From: Littorina saxatilis
Taxonomy: Eukaryota > Mollusca > Gastropoda > Littorinimorpha > Littorinidae
DNA length: 64,000 nucleotides
Direction of reading: 5' to 3'
Assembly (NCBI RefSeq): GCF_037325665.1
Contig: NC_090253.1
Span: forward strand, 36,231,739 to 36,295,738
The notes below the pieces were generated by a model. The model saw only the letters and a list, made by a program, of their open reading frames with translations, had not been told where the DNA came from and did not search any database. A program made the translations under genes and the position numbers. Each line of letters begins with the position of its first letter. Position 1 is the stretch's first letter. Below, piece after piece: positions 54,565-64,000 of this stretch.

Positions 54565-54780
54565 AGGGGCCACGGCTTTTTGGAGAAAGATTTGTTGCAC
54601 GATTAACAGCAGGAGAAGCAATATCAGCGACTTGAGTTATTAGACGTTAGTGTTATAGACCCCTCTTGACCTATAATTATGCGCAGTACTATTGAATATT
54701 CTTAGGGTTGTGGGAAAAGAGCTGCTTGGTAATCAACAGCAGCAGGTGAAGCAACGGCAGCGGCTTCAAGTGTTGGAGTA
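54565..54780 (+). pseudogene. Two decayed copies of the exon 1b 3' end
   Basis: Copies of the coding end (CAGCGACTTCAG at 54487) recur as CAGCGACTTGAG at 54625 and CAGCGGCTTCAA at 54758, about 133-138 bp apart, with the adjoining intron sequence (GTTAGTGTTATAGACC) also repeated after the first. The first relic has a TAA in the equivalent frame and has lost the donor GT. The second keeps CAA|GTGTTG but is diverged upstream. Confidence 0.75.
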
Positions 54781-54785
54781 CAGGT

Positions 54786-54962
54786 GAACGAACGAACGAA
54801 CCTACGAACAAACGAACGAACGAACGAACAAACGTCCGAAGGAACGAACAAACGGCCGAATGAACGAACGAACGAACGAACAAACGGACGGACGGGCGGA
54901 CGGACAAAACAACCAATCAACCAACCAACCAACCAACCAACAAACAAACAAACAAACAAACG
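54786..54962. repeat. Compound tetranucleotide repeat (AACG)n/(CGGA)n/(CAAC)n/(AAAC)n
   Basis: Tetranucleotide units change from AACG through CGGA to CCAA and CAAA. The arginine/asparagine-rich frames are artefacts. Confidence 0.9.
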
Positions 54963-55244
54963 AAAAGCAGCTTTGGAAAGTTAATCCCTGCATGCTTTGA
55001 AAAGCATACGCGTGCACTTTGTACATATGAAAACAAACCTTGCAAATCTCTACCCGCGTAAACCACTCGTGCGTCATACAACACGTTTTGTATCGACCGC
55101 TTCACTAGCAGAAGGGGGAGAATTGACGACAACAAGAGCAATAACAACAACGAGCGGCAAATAAGCGTACAAAATAGCAAGCCATCTAACAACAAAACAA
55201 ACATAAAACAGCAATTGAGCGATTGCATGTAAATGTGTCCTTTT

Positions 55245-55622
55245 GAAAACAAACGCTGGTCATTCTTTGGGTGTGAAAACAAACGCGTGTAATTCTTTGG
55301 GTGTGAAAACAAACGCTGGTAATTCTTTGGGTGTGAAAACAAACGCTGGTAATTCTTTGGATGTGAAAACAAACGCTGGTAATTCTTTGGGTGTGAAAAC
55401 AAACGCGTGTAATTCTTTGGGTGTGAAAACTAACGCGTGTAATTCTTTGGGTGTGAAAACTAACGCGTGTAATTCTTTGGGTGTGAAAACAAACGCGTGT
55501 AATTCTTTGGGTGTGAAAACAAACGCTGGTAATTCTTTGGATGTGAAAACAAACGCTGGTAATTCTTTGGGTGTGAAAACAAACGCTTGTAATTCTTTGG
55601 GTGTGAAAACAAACGCTTGTCA
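55245..55622. repeat. Minisatellite, 30 bp unit, ~12.5 copies
   Basis: Units containing AATTCTTTGGGTGTGAAAAC repeat every 30 bp with variants CGCTGGT, CGCGTGT and CGCTTGT. Because 30 is a multiple of three, frames stay open on both strands. Not a gene. Confidence 0.95.
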
Positions 55623-57169
55623 CTTGCTATATATATATACTGGAGTACACAATCTAATCGTCCGTCCTAAAATACATTTCAATCTACCCATTTTCTTGCG
55701 TCAAGGGTAGATTTAACAACAACACCAACACCAACACCAACATCAACAACAACAACAACAACAACAACCCGACGAAAGAGCGAGCAAAGAAGGAAACGAA
55801 CATATAAACGGCAACAGAGAGTACATATGCATGCACCGAATAACTTTTATTTTATCAAACGCGCGTAACTCGTTGGATGTAAAAAGAAACGTGTGTCCTT
55901 TTTTTTATAATGCAAAATAATGCCTATGTAGTAGGTTTTTATGAAACTGCCTCTATACAAAACCTATCCATACGTCATGAAACAAACTCGTCTCGACCTG
56001 TTCACTTGCAGAGAAGGGATGGGGTTTGTTGGGGGGGGGGGGGGGGGGGGGGGAGTTGAGGCAGGGTTGATGTTGACGGGGATAAGGGGATAATTGATGG
56101 CAAAGAATCCAGGCTCACTGATCCACTGTGTGTGTTGTGTTTTCTTCACAGCTGTCGCCTTTACGTCGCTATTATTGATCTCTCTTTTCCTCGCAAACCT
56201 GCTCTTTGCTATTTGGGTCAGTAGTCATGCACTTGGAAAGGCCTAACCCAATTTGGTGCAACGTCTTTCATCCCCAATCAATGACAGTTATTGCCTGTTT
56301 TGAAGTTACCCGTTTTTGTGTTGTTTCTTATTGTCTGTGTTTGAAAAAACAACAATACGCTTCTAGAAAAGTTATGTTCACCAAAAAAGCCAACACAAAA
56401 CGAAACAAAGCAAAGTCAACCATTTTTTGAACAGTTACGATAATGCCATGGTTTGCCCCCCCCCAAAAAAAAAGTAGCGTGGTCTTTTATATTCGGACTG
56501 CAACGCACTGTTAAACATAGAAGAAATTGCCCCAGAGGCGTATGTCATACAGAGCATGCCGATTTCCCATAGCTTAAGATACACTATGTCTGTGGTCCTT
56601 CTTATTTTCTCGAACTACTTACAGTCACGTCATTTTGTTTTCGTCTGGTGTTACACCCACTCTTACACATCAAACGCTGCTCAACATATGATTGACAAGC
56701 CGTTTCTTAGCTAAGCCAGCAGCGAGCAGGTTGTTATCACACCCTCAAGGAATGCGTGAACACAACGTAGGTGTGTGTTGTATCCACTTATTGATCTCAT
56801 CAGAACCACTAATCCCAGGTATTCATCCCTCTGATTGATTCTGGATACCTTACCCGTGTGGTCGATGATCGGAGCTTAGCGCGTCTTTGATCAGCATTTG
56901 CGAGTCATGGATTAATTGAGTCGCGTTGTTGGTGTCAACTTGTGCAACTCATGGCCCGACACTTGCTTGCCTTGGCCCCCTCCTGTCAAGAGGCTAAATG
57001 TGCATCTGTCAACCTATGTGTGCGATATGTTTTGTACCGTAGTAAGAAAATGTGCCGGGGTTAAACTCTGAATTATGTCTTCCGTGATAAAGTAATAGAC
57101 ACTTCGAACTCATTCATTAATTAATTCATTCAGTCAATCAGTCAGTCTCTTAATCACTCACTCATTCAT
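55623..57169 (+). other. Presumed intron sequence
   Basis: Holds (CAA)n near 55730-55768 and a G run at 56031-56053. No exon is recognised. Confidence 0.4.
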
Positions 57170-57263
57170 TCACTCACTCACTCACTCACTCACTCACTCA
57201 CTCACTCACTCACTCACTCACTCACTCACTCACTCACTCACTCACTCACTCACTCACTCACTC
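57170..57263. repeat. (CACT)n microsatellite
   Basis: About 23 uninterrupted CACT units, followed by a degenerate TCCGTCCATCTGTC-like region to about 57560. Confidence 0.95.
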
Positions 57264-58125
57264 ATCCATTAATTCATTTATTCGTTCAATTACTCTTTCA
57301 TACGTTTGAGAACACATCCACGGTTTTCTGCTCATCCAGACGTCCGTCTACTGACCTGTCCATGTGTCTGTCCATTCGTCCGGATGTCCATTAGTCAGTC
57401 TATTTGTTCGCATATTCACCCATCCGTGCATCCTTCCACTCACTCGTCTGTCTGTCCATTAGTCTCCTGTTCATCTGTCTGTCGTCCTATCCGTCCATCT
57501 GTCCGTTCGTCCATCCACTCTTCAGTCTGTCTTTCAGCCTATCCGTGTGTCTGTTCGTTCGAGGGTGTGTTAGCCGTTTGTCCCTTCACTATACGCTCTT
57601 TGTACTTTGTTGTGTTTAAATGTGCGAATGTACTAAAGCCAAGCAACATTCCTGTGTATTGCACGTGACTGTAATACAATCTTATGTCTTATGTCTCAAG
57701 TCTTAACTCCATCAGTCCTTCCGTCTTGTGCATGTCGATTTGTCTATGCATGTATGCAAGCCATTCGCCCATTTGTCCGTAACCAGTGACTGATCACGCT
57801 GTTAAGTGTCAGCTCTGCCTTGGCGTGACCAGCGAGTGACCTGGGTGTACTGGTTCTGTTAAAATTGACAGCACAGCTACCATTATGACCAGTCTACCAT
57901 GTCTTTGTATCCTCTGTCACGTTGTTTGGACACTGTAAGTAGTTATCTGTTTTTGCCATCAGTGTTCAACCTTCGACGTTTCGTCTGCACACTGCTTGTG
58001 TGTAACAGCAATAGTGATTTGTTTTTATGACCAGTGATTGGCTGTTTGTCCTCTGGATAAATGCTACCACATTACTCACAACATAATAATGTCAAAACTG
58101 TATGTATGCTGATTGTGTGTTGCAG
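57264..58125 (+). other. Presumed intron sequence before the first recognised RIMBP exon
   Basis: Degenerate CATC/GTCC simple sequence to 57560, then unremarkable sequence ending in the acceptor GTGTGTTGCAG at 58115-58125. Confidence 0.5.
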
Positions 58126-58245
58126 TCGAAACGCGATGAGCGAGAAAGGGAGAAGACTCTGCAGAAGAAGATCGGCGAGTTGCAGACACAGACTCAGCGA
58201 CTGGAGCGACGCATCATGCTGCTCAAAACAGAGAATGACACTCTG
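58126..58245 (+). CDS. RIMBP: RIMBP coiled-coil exon 2
   Basis: Acceptor TTGCAG and donor CTG|GTATGT bound 40 codons in phase 0, beginning SKRDEREREKTLQKKIGELQ and ending MLLKTENDTL. Leucines at heptad spacing (KIGELQ, RLERRI, MLLKTEN) show a parallel coiled coil. It corresponds to the segment of vertebrate TSPOAP1 that reads about LLRALGELRQRCAILKEEN (from memory), just before the NAEL block in the next exon. RIM-binding proteins link RIM and voltage-gated calcium channels at presynaptic release sites. Confidence 0.85.
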
Positions 58246-58752
58246 GTATGTCCTCCTTTTGCATTAAACGTCCATTGGTAATATTACAATTCAGTGTCCC
58301 AGATTGTGACCAGACGCCATTTGCATAACTCTTTCTTGTGGTTATATTCAAGTTTAGTGTCCAAGTTTGGCAATATTACAGCTACTTGTTCTAAACCTCA
58401 AGCCTGCTTCCTCACTAATCATCACATATGACCATTTCAGGATATTCACACAAATGTTTAGGTACCATCACGCATTTCCCTAGTTATTGTTTGTAATAAC
58501 TATATTACTTCAAGACTTGTCCAGTCTGAAAGAAGGATAAAGTGCATCGGAGGAAACTCTAGCAAATGATTGGAACATTTTTAGTTTGTTTATGCTCACA
58601 ACAATAAGGTAAAGGTACTGATTTCCATCTCTGAATCCGGAATTTTTTTGAAAGGCTTCTTGATTAAAGTTTACAGTGGCCCTGCATCCGGTCCGCTAGT
58701 ATGATTGAATTGAGGTGTAAGAAAGGACAAATGAGTTTGTTCGCGCGCGCGC

Positions 58753-58785
<33 letters not shown>

Positions 58786-59070
58786 TGTGTGTGTATGTGT
58801 GTGTCTGTGTGTCTGTGTGTCTTCGTCTGTGTGTGTCGGTGTCAGCTAAGGGGTGGGGCTGGGGATTGTCTAGAAAGCTTGTGTCGACGTGTGTTTGTCT
58901 GGGTCTATGTTTTTGTCTGTGTGTTTGTCTACGTCTGTGCCTGCGCGTGTCTGTTTCTGTGTCTGTGTCTCTCTGCCTGTCTGTGAAAGCTAGTTCATGT
59001 GTGTTGTGTCTATACACAAAAATTATGGCTGGCCGCTCATCATCGTTACTGGTATTGTTTTCCTGAACAG
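58246..59070 (+). other. RIMBP intron 2
   Basis: An 825 bp intron with GT and AG ends. It contains GT-rich simple sequence at 58743-58830 and degenerate GTCTGT repeats to about 58985. Confidence 0.85.
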
Positions 59071-59211
59071 AAAAAGAAGCAGGAGGACCAGAAGCCGCTG
59101 GAGGAGAAGATCAAGGTGCTGAAGAAACGGAACGCAGAGCTCGCCACCATCGCTCGCCGCTTAGAGGAGAAAGCAAAGGCACTGCAACAGGAAAATGCCA
59201 AGAACAAAACG
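59071..59211 (+). CDS. RIMBP: RIMBP coiled-coil exon 3 (NAELATIARRLEEK block)
   Basis: Acceptor CTGAACAG and donor ACG|GTGAGC bound 47 codons in phase 0. The peptide LKKRNAELATIARRLEEKAK matches the RIMBP/TSPOAP1 block recalled as LKRKNAELAVIAKRLEERAR, the most distinctive evidence for the gene's identity. It is entirely coiled coil, rich in K, E, A and L. A G-rich (GGGA)n tract starts about ten bases after the donor. Confidence 0.9.
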
Positions 59212-59220
59212 GTGAGCAGA

Positions 59221-59472
59221 GGGAGGGTGCAAAGGGAGGGAGGGAGAGGCAGAGGGAGAGGGAGAGGGAGAGGGAGAGGGAGGGGGAGGGAGAGGGAGGG
59301 GGAGGGGAGGGGAGGGGAGGGGAGAGGGAGAGGAGGGGAGGGGGAGGGGAGGGGAGGGGAGGGGGAGGGAGAGGAGGGAGGGGGAGGGAGGGGAGGAAGG
59401 GACTGTGGGGAGGAAGGGAGGGAGGGCGAGGGAGGGAAAGATGGAAAGAAAGAGAAAAAGAAAGAGAAAGAG
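59221..59472 (+). repeat. G-rich (GGGA)n purine tract in intron 3
   Basis: About 250 bp almost purely purine on the plus strand with dozens of GGG runs, able in principle to form G-quadruplexes in DNA and in the intron RNA. Confidence 0.9.
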
Positions 59473-59493
59473 TGAGAGAAAGAGAAAGACAGA

Positions 59494-59515
59494 CATGCTG
59501 CTGCTGCTGCTGCTG
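59494..59515 (+). repeat. (CTG)7 triplet repeat
   Basis: Seven consecutive CTG units in the intron. Confidence 0.9.
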
Positions 59516-60130
59516 AAGATGATCGAACTTATTTAGAATGAAAGATGCTTCAAGCCAAAGAGTACCGATAAATCTAATAAATTGGCTTTTGAAAGAAAGA
59601 CGGGGCACAATGCAGCTTCAGTTCACATTTGACTACCCTGGACACTCTCCCATGCAGTGTGTGTGCACGTGTGCGTGTGCATCTGCTCTACCAATGTCCC
59701 CCGCTGATGTCTCCCGCTGATACGCCTTTCCTTAAAAAGATCATCAACAACAGAACTCAAATGACCAGAGGCTTGAGAATTCAAAAAAATGAACCAAAGG
59801 AAAGACATCTAAGTTCTCCTTGACTGTGAAATATGCAACCTCTAAACAGAGGCCCCCACATCGCTATCCCCTCCTCCCGATCAGACCTTCCACACATCTG
59901 AGAAAGTCAGGTCTTCAAAATGTGAAATGAAAGTGGGGGTACATTTACAGCGCGTTTGAAGAGAAAGCATCAAAGAACACGGTCTTTAAAAGGAAAGAGT
60001 CTTACATCAGGGGGTCCTGAAAGGGAGGGGGGACGGAAGTTTAAATGTACCTTTCATACTGAACCCTTCCCGGCCCTCACTTACAACACACCAACAACAT
60101 TGTGTGCCGTGTAGTGACTCTTTCACTCAT
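59516..60130 (+). other. RIMBP intron 3, unique part
   Basis: No exon is recognised between the triplet repeat and the 48 bp array. Confidence 0.6.
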
Positions 60131-60132
60131 TA

Positions 60133-60440
60133 TTGGACGTGCTTAAAACTGGTCCTTTTCTGATACTGATAGACTGATCACTGGACGTGCTTAAAACTGG
60201 TCCTTTTCTGATACTGATAGACTGATCACTGGACGTGCTTAAAACTGGTCCTTTTCTGATACTGATAGACTGATCACTGGACGTGCTTAAAACTGGTCCT
60301 TTTCTGATACTGATACTGATAGACTGATAGACTGATAGACTGATCACTGGACGTGCTTCAAACTGGTCCTTTTCTGATACTGATAGACTGATCACTGGAC
60401 GTACTTAAAACTGGTCCTTTTCTTCATGCACAAAACGAGC
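60133..60440 (+). repeat. 48 bp minisatellite in intron 3
   Basis: Units with GGACGTGCTTAAAACTGGTC start at 60135, 60183, 60231, 60279, about 60349 and about 60397. One has an extra GATACTGATAGACTGATAG expansion. The unit resembles the sequence just upstream of the exon 4 acceptor. Confidence 0.93.
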
Positions 60441-60509
60441 TTTTATGTCATGTTTTACTGATAGACTGATCACTGGACATGCATTAAACTAAGCTTGTTC
60501 TTGACACAG

Positions 60510-60584
60510 AAAACGAAAGAAGAAGGTAAGGCGGACGGAGAACCCCTGAAGAGGATTTTCGCCAGACAGCGAGACAAGAACATG
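60510..60584 (+). pseudogene. Duplicate of RIMBP exon 4 start (relic or alternative exon)
   Basis: Preceded by an acceptor (TTCTTGACACAG) almost the same as that of exon 4 (TTCTTGATTCAG), this segment reads KTKEEGKADGEPLKRIFARQ then RDKNM, against KTKGEGLGTADGEHLKRMFA then RQRAKDL in exon 4. It ends ATG|GTGTAC and would be 25 codons in phase 0. Beyond that, similarity stops and a TAA follows in frame at 60637. The upstream intron end is duplicated as well. It is either a decayed partial exon duplication or a short alternative exon. Sequence alone cannot tell. Confidence 0.75.
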
Positions 60585-60660
60585 GTGTACCGTATATTTA
60601 CTGTTTCACCTATAAACAGATCCCTGGACATGTATTAAACTACGCTTGTTCTTGATTCAG

Positions 60661-60852
60661 AAAACGAAAGGTGAAGGGCTGGGGACGGCGGACGGCGAGC
60701 ACCTGAAGAGGATGTTCGCCAGGCAGCGCGCCAAGGACCTGGCGGAGCACGCTAAGAGCATGCTGGCCAAGGACCGCGAGATCGAGGAGCTCAGGACCAA
60801 GTGTCAGGAGCTGGCTGACGCTCTCAGCAACGGTGACGTCATGGCGCCTGAG
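60661..60852 (+). CDS. RIMBP: RIMBP coiled-coil exon 4 (FARQRAKDL block)
   Basis: Acceptor TTGATTCAG and donor GAG|GTCAGA bound 64 codons in phase 0. The peptide RMFARQRAKDLAEHAKSMLA then KDREIEELRTKCQEL matches the TSPOAP1 block recalled as LARQRARDLSETASALLAKD. The donor is weak (GTCAGA), but it preserves phase with the next exon. An alternative donor AACG|GTGACG (60832) would break phase. The block is GC-rich relative to its surroundings, as are the other recognised exons. Confidence 0.9.
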
Positions 60853-60864
60853 GTCAGAAGCTAG

Positions 60865-61012
60865 ACATAGACATAGACATTAACAACTTTATTATCTAAA
60901 AAAGATAAATTGAGGTTTAGTGTATACATAAAGCACACCATCAGACAACACACAACACAACACGTAAGAATGTCACACCGTAAAGTGCTTTGCATGCACA
61001 GCGACATTACTA
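60865..61012 (-). mobile_element. Possible retroelement 3' end with (ACATAG)n tail
   Basis: Minus strand: A/T-rich sequence with an ATAAAG word ending in (CTATGT)3. It lies between exon 4 and the 27 bp array. The family is not recognised. Confidence 0.3.
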
Positions 61013-61013
61013 G

Positions 61014-63246
61014 CCTACCACTAAACATCACTGCAACAATACTACCACTAAACATCACTGCAACAATACTACTACTAAACATCACTGCAACAATACTACC
61101 ACTAAACATCACTGCAACAATACTACCACTAAACATCACAGCAACAATACTACCACTAAACATCACAGCAACAATACTACCACTAAACATCACAGCAACA
61201 ATACTACCACTAAACATCACAGCAACAATACTGCCACTAAACATCACTGCAACAATACTTCCACTAAACATCACAGCAACAATACTACCACTAAACATCA
61301 CAGCAACAATACTACCACTAAACATCTCTGCAACAATACTACCACTAAACATCACAGCAACAATACTACCACTAAACATCACAGCAACAATACTACCACT
61401 AAACATCACAGCAACAATACTGCCACTAAACATCACTGCAACAATACTACCACTAAATATCTCTGCAACAATACTACCACTAAACATCACAGCAACAATA
61501 CTACCACTAAACATCACAGCAACAATACTACCACTAAACATCACAGCAACAATACTGCCACTAAACATCACAGCAAAAATACTACCACTAAATATCACTG
61601 CAACAATACTACCACTAAACCTCACAGCAACAATACTACCACTAAACATCACAGCAACAATACTACCCCTAAACATCACAGCAACAATACTACCACTAAA
61701 CATCACAGCAACAATACTACCACTAAACATCTCTGCAACAATACTACCACTAAACATCACAGCAACAATACTACCACTAAACATCACAGCAACAATACTA
61801 CCCCTAAACATCACAGCAACAATACTACCACTAAACATCACAGCAACAATACTACCACTAAACATCTCTGCAACAATACTACCACTAAACATCACAGCAA
61901 CAATACTACCACTAAACATCACTGCAACAATACTACCACTAAACATCACAGCAACAATACTACCACTAAACATCACTGCAACAATACTACCACTAAACAT
62001 CACAGCAACAATACTACCACTAAACATCACAGCAACAATACTACCACTAAACATCACTGCAACAATACTACCACTAAACATCACTGCAACAATACCACCA
62101 CTAAACATCACTGCAACAATACTACCACTAAACATCACAGCAACAATACTACCACTAAACATCACTGCAACAATACTACCACTAAACATCACAGCAACAA
62201 TACTACCACTAAACATCACTACAACAATACTACCACTAAACATCACTGCAACAATACTACCACTAAACATCACTGCAACAATACTACAACTAAACATCAC
62301 AGCAACAATACTACCACTAAACATCACTGCAACAATACTACCACTAAACATACACAGCAACAATACTACCACTAAACATCACTGCAACAATACTACCACT
62401 AAACATCACAGCAACAATACTACCATTAAACATCACAGCAACAGTACTACCACTAAACATCACAGCAACAATACTACCACTAAACATCACAGCAACAATA
62501 CTGCCACTAAACATCACTGCAACAATACTACCATTAAACCTCACTTACTACCACTAAACATCACTGCAACAATACTACCACTAAACATCACTGCAACAAT
62601 ACTACCACTAAACATCACAGCAACAATACTACCACTAAACATCACTGCAACAATACTACCACTAAACCTCACAGCAACAATACTACCACTAAACATCACT
62701 GCAACAATACTACCACTAAACATCACAGCAACAATACTACCACTAAACATCACTGCAACAATACTACCACTAAACATACACAGCAACAATACTACCACTA
62801 AACCTCACAGCAACAATACTACCACTAAACATCACAGCAACAATACTACCACTAAACATTACTGCAAGAATACTACCACTAAACATTACTGCAACAATAC
62901 TACCACTAAACATCACTGCAACAATACTACCACTAAACATCACTGCAACAATACTACCACTAAACATCACTGCAACAATACTACCACTAAACATCACTGC
63001 AACAATACTACCGCTAAACATCACAGCAACAATACTACCACTAAACATCACTGCAACAATACTACCACTAAACATCACTGCAACAATACTACCACTAAAC
63101 ATCACTGCAACAATACTACCACTAAACATCACTGCAACAATACTACCACTAAACATCACTGCAACAATACTACCACTAAACATCACTGCAACAATACTAC
63201 CACTAAACATCACTGCAACAATACTACCACTAAACATCACTGCAAC
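61014..63246. repeat. 27 bp minisatellite, ~82 copies, in RIMBP intron 4
   Basis: Units containing ACTACCACTAAACATCAC repeat every 27 bp for 2.2 kb, with variants CACTGC, CACAGC and CTCTGC. A 135 bp (five-unit) higher-order period is visible where CCCCTAAAC variants at 61666 and 61801 recur in the same context. The last 340 bp is almost uniform CACTGC. Long frames on both strands (LPLNITATI or its reverse-strand equivalent repeated) follow from the multiple-of-three period and are not genes. Confidence 0.97.
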
Positions 63247-63277
63247 TTCCTGGTGCTCATTATTTAAGACCTAAGTT

Positions 63278-63320
63278 AAGTCATGATGGATTAAGATAAT
63301 AAATAAATCCATCATGACTT
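63278..63320. repeat. Hairpin: 15 bp perfect inverted repeat
   Basis: AAGTCATGATGGATT (63278-63292) is the exact complement of 63306-63320, with a 13-base AT-rich loop. It lies 30 bp past the end of the minisatellite. Confidence 0.85.
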
Positions 63321-63758
63321 TACTCTTTTACGGGTTTTAGCTTGTAGTTCTTTTTGCTTCGACTTTCTTGTGTTGACTGACTGCAGAGTGGGCTTGCCTG
63401 TTGTAGGCCTCAGATCTTTTTAACGCCCGAGCACTCTCTTAAAGTCCGAGCACATTTTGATATGGAAGACCTAGCTAGCACTTAAACAAAAAATCCCTAA
63501 CGCTTTTTGTTTTTAAAGCCCGTGCATTTTTGTGTGTAAAAAACCAGCAACTCAGACGGTGTATGTCAGTATGAGCGTTTACAGTGACGTGATTACACGT
63601 AGAAATGTTTTGTAGGTTTTTATACTGTTTGTGTGTGTGCGTGTACGTACGTGCACTTGTGTTTTAGCATGTATGTATGCGTGTACGTGTGAGTTCTTTG
63701 AACGTGCGATTGCTAAATCTCAAACAAACCTGACTGCAATTAATATTTCGCCCCGCAG
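63321..63758 (+). other. 3' part of RIMBP intron 4
   Basis: Unremarkable sequence with GTGTGT/GTACGT words near 63630-63690, ending in acceptor TTCGCCCCGCAG. Confidence 0.7.
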
Positions 63759-63866
63759 AACGTTCATCTGTACGAGGAGAAAGAGGAGCTGGTGAACATA
63801 GTGAAGCAGGCAGCCAAGGAAAGACTACAACTGGAGCAGCAACTCGCCCACAGCAAGACCAAAGAG
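63759..63866 (+). CDS. RIMBP: RIMBP coiled-coil exon 5
   Basis: Acceptor CCCCGCAG and donor GAG|GTACGA bound 36 codons in phase 0, starting NVHLYEEKEELVNIVKQAAK and ending LEQQLAHSKTKE. It fits the TSPOAP1 region recalled as FDRLLRESQREVLRLQRQI, which directly follows the ARQRARDL block. The coiled coil continues, and further exons lie beyond the window. Confidence 0.87.
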
Positions 63867-64000
63867 GTACGAGTTATCTCTCTTCCTGTCACACTTCTCT
63901 TCGTTCTCTTGTGTGTGTGTGTGTTTCTATCCGTCGCTCTCTGTGTCGACCTGTTCGTCCGTATATTTGTGTGTATGTCTGCATCTCCTTATGGTTTAAA
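63867..64000 (+). other. Start of RIMBP intron 5
   Basis: Begins GTACGAG and is GT/CT-rich. It is cut by the window end. Confidence 0.8.

Noticed and set aside
55186-55710. Frames of 145-161 codons with a ten-residue repeat
   Set aside because: Product of the 30 bp minisatellite; no start context, splice signals or homology.
61014-63246. CRISPR-like regular repeats
   Set aside because: Units are contiguous with no unique spacers, in a eukaryotic intron.
60861-63267. Very long open frames on both strands (503 and 785 codons)
   Set aside because: They are translations of the 27 bp minisatellite, kept open because the period is a multiple of three.

Overview
The window is repeat-rich invertebrate nuclear DNA. 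Coding exons are short and GT-AG bounded, introns are kilobases long, and microsatellites, minisatellites, LINE, SINE, MITE-like and LTR copies fill most of the rest. SINE tails ending in (ATTG)n or (AAAC)n, and an abundant ~0.9 kb repeat beginning near 'AAGTCGCGTAAGGCG', are of kinds I associate with gastropod molluscs, perhaps a periwinkle-like caenogastropod. That assignment is recollection plus inference.

The one host gene I recognise runs left to right. Four phase-0 exons (58126-58245, 59071-59211, 60661-60852, 63759-63866) join into a 187-residue coiled coil that matches, segment by segment, the N-terminal part of RIM-binding proteins (RIMBP / TSPOAP1), presynaptic active-zone scaffolds. 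The SH3 and FN3 parts must lie beyond the right edge. Upstream, over more than 40 kb, are several short ATG-to-donor segments that all end in phase 0 (12895, 15819, 23369, 29792, 35201, 54313). The best of them could be alternative first exons of this gene. Decayed partial copies of gene segments lie beside exon 4 (60510-60584) and beside the 54313 exon.

Layout: 1-1.7 kb, diverged tandem repeats; 1.7-8.1 kb, a young but broken Ty3/Gypsy-type LTR element on the minus strand; 8.1-24 kb, minisatellites, microsatellites and the first copy of the ~0.9 kb repeat family, with three candidate first exons; 24.5-28.4 kb, a LINE with an uninterrupted 1167-codon frame carrying a 2A-like motif; 28.6-42 kb, candidate first exons, SINEs and a ~136 bp tandem repeat; 42.2 kb, a 200-N assembly gap flanked by duplicated sequence; 42.9-52.5 kb, a fold-back element split by a ~0.9 kb family copy, two more family copies, a MITE and a palindrome; 53.7-64 kb, a candidate first exon, the coiled-coil exons and intronic minisatellites, including a 2.2 kb array of 27 bp units.

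Functionally the window shows the 5' half of one neuronal scaffold gene, with everything else intronic, intergenic or mobile. No prokaryotic features, rRNA genes or convincing free-standing tRNA genes were seen.
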